A stretch of 64,000 nt of DNA from Acetoanaerobium sticklandii (lineage in GTDB: Bacteria > Bacillota > Clostridia > Peptostreptococcales > Filifactoraceae). Below, in pieces: positions 47,572 to 55,416 of the stretch (position 1 is the first letter of the stretch; every line of letters begins with the position of its first letter). Where the stretch lies: positions 758,501-822,500 of the forward strand of contig NC_014614.1 in NCBI RefSeq assembly GCF_000196455.1. The letters are read 5' to 3'. The notes under the pieces were generated by a model. That model ran no database searches. It saw nothing but the letters and a program-made list of their open reading frames with translations, and was not told the origin of the DNA. The position numbers and the translations under genes were made by a program.

Positions 47572-49065
47572 GTGCAGGATTTTATCACTGAAAGAGATGT
47601 TGAAAAAATAATTGAGCAAGTATTAAGCAAACTAGAGCCAGTAATAGAACAAGTAAAACCAAAAGAAATCAACATGCTCCCAAATAAAACAAATATAGAT
47701 TTTTCACAAAATGCAAATGGAATATTTGAAAGTATAGATTTAGCAGTTGAATCAGCACTTGAGGCTCACATAATATTGACTAGCTATAAGCTAGAAGATA
47801 GAGAAAAAATGATTCAATCAATTAGAAAAGAAGTTTTAGGAGATATAGAGAATATTGCAAGACTTGTATATGAGGAAACAAAGCTAGGAAAATATGAAGA
47901 TAAAATAGCAAAAATTAACCTTGCTGCTTCAAAAACACCTGGCACTGAAGATATCAAAACAAGCGCAATTTCAGGAGATTATGGATTAACTATAGAAGAA
48001 ATGGCTCCATTTGGAGTTATAGGTGCTGTCACACCAGTGACAAATCCTGTCGAAACCCTTATAAATAATGCAATTTCAATGATTTCAGGCGGAAACAGCG
48101 TTGTATTTAATGTACATCCATCATCTAAGAAAAGCAGTGCATATACAGTTGAGCTAATCAATAAAGCTGTATTAAAAGCAGGAGGACCACAAAACCTAGT
48201 AACTATGGTGAAAGAGCCTACAATAGAGACAGTAAACCAGCTTTCTTCTCATCCTAGAATCAGTATGATGGTGGGAACAGGTGGACCAGGACTAGTTAAA
48301 TCTCTATTAAAATCAGGCAAAAAAACCATTGGAGCTGGAGCGGGCAATCCGCCAGTTGTAGTTGATGAAACAGCGGATATGAACTTAGCAGCCAAAGGGA
48401 TAATTGAAGGTGCTTCATTTGATAACAATATACTTTGTATAGCTGAAAAAGAAGTATTTGTTGTAAATGAGGTAGCAGATGATTTGATTTATAATATGCT
48501 TTCAAGTGGAGCATATATGTTAAATCAAGAAGAGCTTGAAAAAGTAATGAAATTAACTTTAGTAGAGGACGAGGACCTAGGTGCAAAAAGCTGTACTTTG
48601 TCTCCGAAAAAGAAATACCATGTTCATAAAAATTGGGTAGGCAAAGATGCATCAAAAATCTTAAGTGAAATAGGTATAACTAAGCAAGATGTGAAGTTGC
48701 TTATATGTGAAGTTGACAGTGACCACCCTTATGTTACCCTAGAACAAATGATGCCAATACTTCCACTTGTAAGATGTAGTGATGTGGATGAAGCTATAAA
48801 GCTAGCTGTAAAAGCAGAAGGTACAAACAAACACACAGCATCGATTTTCTCTAGAAATGTGGATAACATGACTAAGTTTGCAAGAGCTATAAATACAACC
48901 ATATTTGTAAAAAATGCTCCTACTTTAGCAGGCGTTGGATATAAAGGAGAAGGTAATGCAACCTTTACTATCGCTGGACCAACAGGAGAAGGAATCACAT
49001 CTGCAAAAACGTTTACAAGAGTAAGAAGATGCGTTTTGGCAGAGGGTGGATTTAGAATAGTGTAG
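47572..49065 (+). CDS. CoA-acylating aldehyde dehydrogenase (PduP/EutE-like) with N-terminal encapsulation helix
   Basis: This enzyme oxidises an aldehyde to acyl-CoA with NAD+. I chose the GTG at 47572 (497 aa), with AGGTG 5 nt upstream. The first 20 residues (VQDFITERDVEKIIEQVLSK) form an amphipathic helix typical of cargo targeting, followed by a linker to about residue 50. The aldehyde dehydrogenase fold has GAVTPVTNPVETLINNAI and the catalytic Cys in EGASFDNNILCIAEKE. Microcompartment PduP/EutE enzymes share this layout. In the proposed pathway it turns acetaldehyde into acetyl-CoA inside the shell. Confidence 0.93.
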   Translation: MQDFITERDVEKIIEQVLSKLEPVIEQVKPKEINMLPNKTNIDFSQNANGIFESIDLAVESALEAHIILTSYKLEDREKMIQSIRKEVLGDIENIARLVYEETKLGKYEDKIAKINLAASKTPGTEDIKTSAISGDYGLTIEEMAPFGVIGAVTPVTNPVETLINNAISMISGGNSVVFNVHPSSKKSSAYTVELINKAVLKAGGPQNLVTMVKEPTIETVNQLSSHPRISMMVGTGGPGLVKSLLKSGKKTIGAGAGNPPVVVDETADMNLAAKGIIEGASFDNNILCIAEKEVFVVNEVADDLIYNMLSSGAYMLNQEELEKVMKLTLVEDEDLGAKSCTLSPKKKYHVHKNWVGKDASKILSEIGITKQDVKLLICEVDSDHPYVTLEQMMPILPLVRCSDVDEAIKLAVKAEGTNKHTASIFSRNVDNMTKFARAINTTIFVKNAPTLAGVGYKGEGNATFTIAGPTGEGITSAKTFTRVRRCVLAEGGFRIV

Positions 49066-49074
49066 GTGAGTGTG

Positions 49075-49398
49075 ATGAGTAGTAAAGCAATTGGGTGCCT
49101 TGAAGTGCTTGGATTGAGCGTAGCACTTGATGCTATGGACAAAGCGTGTAAAGGCTCGGATATTAAGATACTTGGGATAGACTGCAATAATCCTTCAGAA
49201 GGAGACAAGGCTAAAATACCAAATGTATTTCAGGTCAAGTTTGAAGGCGATGTATCAAGTGTAAAGGATGCTTTAGAAATAGCTAAAGCAACAGCTCTTA
49301 AGTACATCGATGAAAAAGATATTCTAACTCATATGATATCAAGAAAAGCAAGTGAAATTGATTCGATATTAAAGCTTGGAAAATTTAAAATGAAATAG
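49075..49398 (+). CDS. Divergent BMC-H shell protein
   Basis: I chose the ATG at 49075 (107 aa), after AGGTGA. A single BMC domain ([25 protein letters not shown]...) covers residues 2-85. It differs from canonical hexamers: the usual KIGSGLV pore loop is replaced by a longer polar stretch ([12 protein letters not shown]), and the C-terminal tail is helical and basic. It may form hexamers with a different pore or a specialised tile. First of four shell genes in a row. Confidence 0.85.
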   Translation: MSSKAIGCLEVLGLSVALDAMDKACKGSDIKILGIDCNNPSEGDKAKIPNVFQVKFEGDVSSVKDALEIAKATALKYIDEKDILTHMISRKASEIDSILKLGKFKMK

Positions 49399-49408
49399 GA
49401 GGTTTGGC

Positions 49409-49681
49409 ATGAAAGCATTAGGAATAATTGAAACAAGAGGATTGGTTGCACTTATAGAGGCTACGGATGCTATGATAAAATCTGCAAATGTAGAAGTAGT
49501 GGGAACAGAAAAAATAGGTTCAGGACTTGTATCTGTAGTAGTACAAGGAGAAGTAGGAGCAGTAAAGGCAGCTGTTGAAGCTGGAGCTGAAAGTGCTCAA
49601 AGATTAGGTGAGGTTGTGGCAGTTCATGTAATTCCTAGACCATCAATGGGACTTGAGCAATTACTACCTGCAATTAAGTAG
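49409..49681 (+). CDS. Canonical BMC-H hexameric shell protein (copy 1)
   Basis: The 90-residue protein is a PduA/EutM-type [26 protein letters not shown], the pore loop EKIGSGLV and the C-terminal [12 protein letters not shown] are standard. It forms the flat hexagonal tiles of the shell, and the pore passes small polar metabolites. It is very similar to the gene at 50045, mainly differing at the C terminus. AGGAGG precedes the ATG. Confidence 0.97.
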   Translation: MKALGIIETRGLVALIEATDAMIKSANVEVVGTEKIGSGLVSVVVQGEVGAVKAAVEAGAESAQRLGEVVAVHVIPRPSMGLEQLLPAIK

Positions 49682-49689
49682 GTGTTTGC

Positions 49690-50016
49690 GTGAAAACATA
49701 TGAAGCAGTAGGCGTTATAGAAACGTTATACTTTACTGTAGCAATTGAAATGCTAGATGAAATGCTAAAATCCTCAAACGTAGAATTTCTAAGAAAAGAG
49801 ACTACTCTAGGAGGCAAACTGATAACCCTATTTGTAGGAGGATCTGTTTCTGAAGTGTCAAACGCTATAGAGTTAGTAAAAAAACTAGGAGAAGGTAAGC
49901 ATATAAATCACCTCAAAAATGCAATTGTGATTTCTAAACCTCATCCTGAAATACTAAAATATGTAATATCGAGTGAAAAAATTATAAATGAAGAAACTTT
50001 GAAGGTAAATAATTAA
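49690..50016 (+). CDS. Divergent BMC-H shell protein with C-terminal extension
   Basis: The GTG at 49690 starts a 108-residue protein. The BMC domain begins YEAVGVIETLYFTVAIEMLDEMLKSS, but the pore loop is ETTLGGKL instead of KIGSGL, and the last 25 residues extend beyond the usual end. It lies between the two canonical copies. A minor tile with a different pore is likely. Confidence 0.85.
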   Translation: MKTYEAVGVIETLYFTVAIEMLDEMLKSSNVEFLRKETTLGGKLITLFVGGSVSEVSNAIELVKKLGEGKHINHLKNAIVISKPHPEILKYVISSEKIINEETLKVNN

Positions 50017-50044
50017 TTTACTGTATCTGAGAGGAGATAAATAA

Positions 50045-50317
50045 ATGGAAGCTTTAGGAATGATAGAAACTAGAGGATTAACTGCAGCAGTTGAAGCGGC
50101 AGATACAATGCTAAAAGCAGCAGATGTAAAGGTGATTGGAACTGAGAAAATAGGCTCTGGCCTAGTTACGATAGTAGTGCAAGGAGATGTAGGAGCAGTA
50201 AAAGCAGCGGTAGAAGCTGGAGCTGAGAGTGCTCAAAGATTAGGAGAAGTAGTAGCTGTCCATGTAATACCTAGACCATCTGAGGATGTAAAAAAGGTAT
50301 TACCTATAATAGGATAG
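50045..50317 (+). CDS. Canonical BMC-H hexameric shell protein (copy 2)
   Basis: The 90-residue protein is a paralogue of the product encoded at 49409. The middle, from the pore loop EKIGSGLV to HVIPRPS, is almost identical, and the ends differ ([12 protein letters not shown] here). GAGGAG lies upstream of the ATG. The two copies probably mix in the shell facets. Confidence 0.97.
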   Translation: MEALGMIETRGLTAAVEAADTMLKAADVKVIGTEKIGSGLVTIVVQGDVGAVKAAVEAGAESAQRLGEVVAVHVIPRPSEDVKKVLPIIG

Positions 50318-50326
50318 TGATATATC

Positions 50327-50977
50327 ATGGATAAACATGATTTGAAGAAGGAAATTGCAAAGCTGGTTATGCAAGAGCTAAAGACCAGTGGCTTACTAAT
50401 AAATGAGTATAATAAAGTACCAGTTTCAGTATCTGCAAGACATCTTCATCTATGCAAGGAAGATTTAGAAGCTTTATTTGGAAAAGGCTACGAGCTTACA
50501 GTTGAAAAGGAAATCTCTCAACCAGGTCAATATGCAGCAAAGGAAAAGGTTACCTTGATAACTGATAAAGGAAAAATAGAAAATATAAGAGTTCTAGGAC
50601 CTCTAAGAAATAAAACTCAAATAGAACTCACAAAATCAGAAGCTAGAACGCTAGGACTTAATTTAGAGGTTAGAAACTCAGGTGACTTAGCCAACACCTC
50701 TGGCGTGACTATCAAAGGGCCAAAGGGTAGTATTGAGCTAAGAGAAGGTGTAATCATAGCGGATAGGCATATACACATGACTCCAGAGGATGCAGAAAAT
50801 TATGATGTAAAAAATGGACAAAAGGTATCAGTAGTTGTCAATGGTAAAAAAGGCGGAGTGTTATCAAACGTTACTATACGTGTAAATCCACGCTATAAGC
50901 TGGATTTTCATATAGACACAGACGATGCCAATGCATTTTTAATCCAAAACGGCGATTTACTAGAGCTGGTGAAATGA
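50327..50977 (+). CDS. pduL: Phosphate propanoyltransferase PduL
   Basis: This enzyme converts acyl-CoA and phosphate to acyl-phosphate and CoA, recycling CoA inside the compartment. The 216 residues hold two PduL beta-barrel repeats. The metal-binding motifs VSARHLHL, ADRHIHM and DFHIDTDDAN are complete. Residues 3-20 (KHDLKKEIAKLVMQELKTSG) form an amphipathic helix, as in encapsulated PduL. With acetyl-CoA as substrate it would give acetyl-phosphate and, via an acetate kinase elsewhere, ATP. Confidence 0.95.
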   Translation: MDKHDLKKEIAKLVMQELKTSGLLINEYNKVPVSVSARHLHLCKEDLEALFGKGYELTVEKEISQPGQYAAKEKVTLITDKGKIENIRVLGPLRNKTQIELTKSEARTLGLNLEVRNSGDLANTSGVTIKGPKGSIELREGVIIADRHIHMTPEDAENYDVKNGQKVSVVVNGKKGGVLSNVTIRVNPRYKLDFHIDTDDANAFLIQNGDLLELVK

Positions 50978-50993
50978 GAGGAGGGCAAGATTC

Positions 50994-51251
50994 ATGTTAC
51001 TTGGTAAAGTAAAAGGAAATATAATTTCTACCAGAAAGCATGAAAGGCTTGTCGGATATAAACTACTGATTGTAGAGCCTTATTACGGAAATAAAAAAGA
51101 TACACTAATTGCGGCAGATAGACTAGGAGCGGGACTTGGAGAATTAGTTCTTTTAAGTCAAGGAAGCCCAGCGCTTAAAGCTCTTGACAACGATGCACCT
51201 ATAGATGCCGTAGTGGTTGGAATTGTAGATTCAGAGCCGGACAAAGGGTGA
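50994..51251 (+). CDS. BMC-P pentameric vertex protein (EutN/CcmL family)
   Basis: The 85-residue protein has the EutN/CcmL pattern: MLLGKVKGNIISTRKHERLVGYKLLIVEP, AADRLGAGLGELVLL, GSPAL and a C-terminal DAVVVGIVD. Pentamers cap the vertices of the shell. It is the only vertex protein in the window. Its stop codon lies a few bases before the next gene. Confidence 0.95.
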   Translation: MLLGKVKGNIISTRKHERLVGYKLLIVEPYYGNKKDTLIAADRLGAGLGELVLLSQGSPALKALDNDAPIDAVVVGIVDSEPDKG

Positions 51252-51256
51252 TTCTA

Positions 51257-52426
51257 ATGATGGAAAATTTAGTGAAGGTATTGGCTGTTGCCGATCCAGC
51301 AGTAAATGTATACGTGAAACCAGAATATTCGATTCTAAATAAGTTTAAGGCCACTCATGGAATTGATGTAGAATTTGACATTATTCCTTTTGAAAATTAT
51401 TATGAAAAGCTCATGAAAGCATTTGCTGGCGAGCTGGATTATGACATGGTTATGGTGGCTGGCCATCTATGGCTTAAGGATTTTGTTTCAAAGGACTATT
51501 TAGCTCAGCTAACAGAGCCCTCAGATAAAGCTTACGATGAAATGGATATAACTGAGGTAGTAAGAGATGAAATGAAGATAGATGGGAAAAAATATCTTTA
51601 TCCTTCGTTTTGCGATGGGCACATAATGCTATACAGAAAGTCTATGATAGAGCCTGTATATGGAAAAATAAATAAAAAATCCATAACTACAGATGAATAT
51701 CTAGATATAGCAAGGAAATACTATAAGGAAACTTCAAAGCCTTCAGTGGCTATGAAAGCTCATGAATCTGAGATATTTTTAGATATTCTTCCTTTTATAA
51801 GAAACGAAGGAATTGAACCGTTTGATGAAAATACTAATATGCCACAGCTAGATGATATAGGTTGTCTTAACGCACTAAATAAATATTTAGAACTTAAATC
51901 CTACGCAGTGTCAGGTACAGAAAATTTTGCAAATGATGAAGTAAGAAAAGCATTTCAAAATAAAGAAGTCCCTATGACAATCACCTGGGGAGGACAACTG
52001 GGTATGGTTATGGATGAAAACTGTATAGATAAAGAAGATGTTGGATTCTTAGCCCTAAATACTAGCTGGAACGTAACCTGGAGCTTTGGAGTATCAAAAG
52101 CTTCATCTAGAAAAGACAAAGCAATAAAACTACTTGAATATCTTACTAGTAAAGAAGTTGATAGGTATGTTGGAAGCTATGCAGGCTCTCCTGTTAGAAA
52201 ATCAACATATGAAGCAGATAAAGATAATTACCCTTGGTATGAAATTCATTATGATTTGGTAACTAAATATGCAAAGCCTTTGCCAAAGATGCTAAATGCT
52301 GGAAAGCTAATGGAACCTATATACAAAGGAGTATATAGTGTGTTTACAGATAAAGCTTTGCCTGCGAGTGCCTTAAAGGAGATGCATAATCAAGTTATGA
52401 AGCTGAAAATGGAGGAATCTAAATGA
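51257..52426 (+). CDS. Solute-binding protein (family 1) without signal peptide
   Basis: I chose the ATG at 51257 (389 aa). The sequence has the bilobal family 1 binding-protein pattern (SILNKFKATHGIDVEFDIIPFENYYEKL, then VPMTITWGGQLGMV, then KAIKLLEYLTSKEVDRYVG). It has no hydrophobic leader and no lipobox: the first residues (MMENLVKVLAVADPAVNVYV) go straight into the first beta strand. It should stay in the cytosol. It lies inside the microcompartment operon, 6 nt after the vertex gene and overlapping the flavoenzyme gene. A sugar- or sugar-phosphate-binding role is possible. The true function is unknown. Confidence 0.75.
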   Translation: MMENLVKVLAVADPAVNVYVKPEYSILNKFKATHGIDVEFDIIPFENYYEKLMKAFAGELDYDMVMVAGHLWLKDFVSKDYLAQLTEPSDKAYDEMDITEVVRDEMKIDGKKYLYPSFCDGHIMLYRKSMIEPVYGKINKKSITTDEYLDIARKYYKETSKPSVAMKAHESEIFLDILPFIRNEGIEPFDENTNMPQLDDIGCLNALNKYLELKSYAVSGTENFANDEVRKAFQNKEVPMTITWGGQLGMVMDENCIDKEDVGFLALNTSWNVTWSFGVSKASSRKDKAIKLLEYLTSKEVDRYVGSYAGSPVRKSTYEADKDNYPWYEIHYDLVTKYAKPLPKMLNAGKLMEPIYKGVYSVFTDKALPASALKEMHNQVMKLKMEESK

Positions 52427-53754
52427 AACTTATAGTTATAGGTGGTGTAGCTGCAGGAATGTCTGCTGCATCAAAGCTAAAAAGATTAGATCCCCAAGCT
52501 CAGGTTGTAGTTTATGAAAAAGGAAGCTTTTTATCTTATGGAGCCTGTGGTCTTCCCTATTATGTTTCAGGAGTCAATGACGACTACAAAAAAATGATAA
52601 TAAGAACTCAGGAAGATTTTGAAAAAGCTGGAATTAGTACATTTACAAATCATGAAGTAATAAAAGTAGACCCTCAAAACAAAACTATAATGGTAAGAGA
52701 TTTAATCTCAAAAAGCATGTTTATAGATAAATACGACAAGCTCATGATTTCTACAGGAGCTCATCCTATAGTTCCGAATTTTAAGGGAAAGGATTTATCT
52801 GGAGTATTTGTACTCAAAACCTTAGAAGATGGAATAAAGCTAAGGGAAGCAGCTTCAAAAAGCGAAATGAAAAACGTAGTCATAGTAGGCGGAGGTTATA
52901 TTGGAATAGAACTTGCTGAAGCTATGGTAGAGCTTGGAAAGAATGTAAAAGTGCTTGAAAAAAGCGAGAGAATCCTAACCTCTTTTGATAAAGAAATTTC
53001 TGAAATTGCAGAAAAAACTCTAAAAAATCATTCAGTAGAGCTCTTGTTAGATGAAGAGCTTGAAATTATAAAAGGTACAGAAACTGTAACTGGAATAAAA
53101 ACATCTAAAGGTGACTACGATGCAGATATGGTGATTTTATCAATAGGAGTAATGCCATCTACAGACTTTCTAAAAGGCTCAGGTATTGATTTAGCTAAAA
53201 ACGGTGCAGTAATTATCGATAGAGAGATGAGAACAAGCGTAAGTGACATCTACTCTGCTGGTGACTGTGCTGAGGTTTACCATATGGTAAAAGAAGAAAA
53301 TTCCTATATTCCACTGGGAACTACAGCAAACAAATGCGGTAAAATTGTAGGAAATAATTTATCTGGTCAGCATCAGAAATTTATTGGAGCTTTAGGCTCA
53401 GCAGCTATCAAAATAATGGATATGGAAATGGCAAGAACAGGTATAGGAGAAAGCGAAGCAAAGGCAATGAAGCTTGATTATGATACGGTTTTTGTAAAAG
53501 ACTATAACCATCCTCCATACTATCCAAATAGGGAAGCGTTATATATTAAGCTGATATATGAAAAGCGAACTCATAGGATACTTGGAGCTCAGATTGCAGG
53601 AAAGCAAGGAGCTGTTCTTAGAGTGGATATGTTTGCTATAGCTATCCAAGCAAAAATGACAGCAGAAGATATAGGAATGGCTGATTTATGCTATGCACCA
53701 CCATTTTCCGGTGTATGGGATGCTGTAAATATAGCGGCAAATGCTGTAAAGTAG
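52423..53754 (+). CDS. FAD-dependent CoA-disulfide reductase-like oxidoreductase
   Basis: The 443-residue flavoenzyme has the FAD motif IGGVAAGMSAASKLKRL, then SYGACGLPYYVSG with a single redox Cys at residue 42 (the CoADR/NADH-oxidase pattern), the NAD(P)H motif IVGGGYIGIELAEAMVELG and the FAD-binding SAGDCAEVYH. Relatives reduce CoA disulfide, polysulfide or O2 with NAD(P)H. Its ATG overlaps the previous stop by 4 nt. In this operon it could regenerate NAD+ or keep CoA reduced. The reaction is not decided by sequence. Confidence 0.85.
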   Translation: MKLIVIGGVAAGMSAASKLKRLDPQAQVVVYEKGSFLSYGACGLPYYVSGVNDDYKKMIIRTQEDFEKAGISTFTNHEVIKVDPQNKTIMVRDLISKSMFIDKYDKLMISTGAHPIVPNFKGKDLSGVFVLKTLEDGIKLREAASKSEMKNVVIVGGGYIGIELAEAMVELGKNVKVLEKSERILTSFDKEISEIAEKTLKNHSVELLLDEELEIIKGTETVTGIKTSKGDYDADMVILSIGVMPSTDFLKGSGIDLAKNGAVIIDREMRTSVSDIYSAGDCAEVYHMVKEENSYIPLGTTANKCGKIVGNNLSGQHQKFIGALGSAAIKIMDMEMARTGIGESEAKAMKLDYDTVFVKDYNHPPYYPNREALYIKLIYEKRTHRILGAQIAGKQGAVLRVDMFAIAIQAKMTAEDIGMADLCYAPPFSGVWDAVNIAANAVK

Positions 53755-53761
53755 GTGAAAA

Positions 53762-54598
53762 ATGACAGCAAATAAAATTAAAACCTTGAAAGAGGCAGTA
53801 AATTTAATTGAAGATAAGATGACGATAGCAATAGGAGGCAACGTGCTTCACAGAGCTCCGATGGCTTTTGTTAGAGAGATAGTTAGAAGCAAAAAAAGAG
53901 ACTTAAGAATAGTAAAAACAGCAGGAGCCCATGATGTGGATTTACTTTGTGGCTCTGATTGTGTGAGTATAGTTGATGCAGGCTTTATAAGCTATGAAAC
54001 TGAGTTTGGACTTGCTAATCATTATAGAAAAGCTGTGGAAACTGGAAGAATAAAAGCCAATGAACATGCTTGCTATACTGTCATGTGTGCTCTTAGAGCT
54101 GCTAAAGCAGGGCTTAACTTCATGCCAGTAAAAGGATTAGTTCATAGTGATTTAATTGCAGAAAACGATTATTTTAGAAAAATAACAGATCCTTTTAGTG
54201 GTGAAAGCGTGACTGTAGTAAAAAGTATAAATCCAGATGTTGCAGTTATTCATGTTCATGAATGCGACAAAGAAGGAAATGCTGTTATTTATGGTCCTAA
54301 ATTCGATGACGAATTAATATCTCTTTCAGCAAAAAAAGTAATTTTGACAACAGAGAAGCTTGTTAATAAAAGCAAATTTTCTAAGCAAATGCAAAATATA
54401 GCTATACCTGGTTTTCTCGTAGATTCTATAGTTGTTATTCCAAAAGGAGCATCACCATGTAGCTGTCCTGGACTATATGACATAGACGAAAAGATTCTAA
54501 AGGACTTTACAAGTAATTGTTCTAAAGAGCATATAGAAAAATATTTAGCATATTATGAAGTTAAAGATTCTGTAAAGGGGGCGTTTTATAGTGTATAG
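53762..54598 (+). CDS. CoA-transferase family I alpha-like subunit
   Basis: The 278-residue protein has the family I alpha fold (NKIKTLKEAVNLIEDKMTIAIGGNVLHRAPMAFVREIVR, later NPDVAVIHVHECDKEGNAVIYG). Closest by eye are the glutaconate CoA-transferase alpha (GctA) and IpdA types. It overlaps the beta gene by 8 nt, which suggests a stoichiometric complex. Whether the pair transfers CoA is doubtful, because the beta partner lacks the catalytic Glu. Confidence 0.8.
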   Translation: MTANKIKTLKEAVNLIEDKMTIAIGGNVLHRAPMAFVREIVRSKKRDLRIVKTAGAHDVDLLCGSDCVSIVDAGFISYETEFGLANHYRKAVETGRIKANEHACYTVMCALRAAKAGLNFMPVKGLVHSDLIAENDYFRKITDPFSGESVTVVKSINPDVAVIHVHECDKEGNAVIYGPKFDDELISLSAKKVILTTEKLVNKSKFSKQMQNIAIPGFLVDSIVVIPKGASPCSCPGLYDIDEKILKDFTSNCSKEHIEKYLAYYEVKDSVKGAFYSV

Positions 54599-55340
54599 TA
54601 CCTCATATACTGCAAATAAGCCTCATCATCCAGCAGATATAATGATATGTGCAATAGCTAGGATGCTGAAAAACGATGAAACTATCTTTCATGGAGTTTC
54701 ATCTTCGCTTCCTATGGTGGCTATGAAGCTAGCCAAAGCTTTATATGCTCCAGATGCTGTACTTTTAAATATCCCTGGCGGAGTGAATTCCTCATCATTT
54801 AAGACATCTGAGTATTCATCAGCAGGAGAAGAGCTTTGGGATAATTCTGAAGCAATATTTCCACTAGAAAAAATATTTGACCTTTCTATGAGAGGTGGCT
54901 TAGATGTAGCTTTTTTAAGCGGAGTCCAGTTTGATGCAAGTGGAAATGTCAATGCATCTGTAATCGGAAGCTACTCAAAGCCTAAGGTTAGATTGCCAGG
55001 TGGAGCTGGTAGCGCTGTGCTTATCCCAACAGCAAAAAAAGCTATAATTTGGAGAACTAAGCATGACAAAAGAACCTTTGTAGAGAATGTTGATTTTGTA
55101 ACTACAAGAGGAAATATTCATAAAATAGTTACTCCACTTTGTATATTTGGTTATGAGAATTCTAGATTGTATCTAGATAGTATCAGCCCAAATACTACGA
55201 TAGAAGAAGTGAAAGCTAATACTGGATTTACAATATTTGAAGAAACTGTTCCAACCATTATGGAGCCTACAAGAGAAGAGCTAAGCTTAATAAAGCGTAT
55301 TGATCCAAAAGGTGTGCGCTATAAGGAGTTTTCTAAGTAG
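54591..55340 (+). CDS. CoA-transferase family I beta-like subunit lacking the catalytic Glu
   Basis: The GTG at 54591 starts a 249-residue GctB-like protein (HHPADIMICAIARMLKNDETIF, YAPDAVLLNIPGG, GAQ-like SGVQFDASGNVNASVIG, GGAGSAVLIPTAKKAIIW). Aligning YAPD with Acidaminococcus GctB (recalled sequence) puts Ile61 where GctB has the CoA-binding Glu54. No Glu is near. IpdB, a partner in a CoA-thioester ring hydrolase, also lacks this Glu. The pair may hydrolyse or bind a CoA thioester rather than transfer CoA. Confidence 0.78.
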   Translation: MYSTSYTANKPHHPADIMICAIARMLKNDETIFHGVSSSLPMVAMKLAKALYAPDAVLLNIPGGVNSSSFKTSEYSSAGEELWDNSEAIFPLEKIFDLSMRGGLDVAFLSGVQFDASGNVNASVIGSYSKPKVRLPGGAGSAVLIPTAKKAIIWRTKHDKRTFVENVDFVTTRGNIHKIVTPLCIFGYENSRLYLDSISPNTTIEEVKANTGFTIFEETVPTIMEPTREELSLIKRIDPKGVRYKEFSK

Positions 55341-55416
55341 GAGATGTAGCATAAGCTACTATTACTTTGATGGATACTTAAATTTATCCATAGATAATTA
55401 CAAGGAGGAATAAAAA

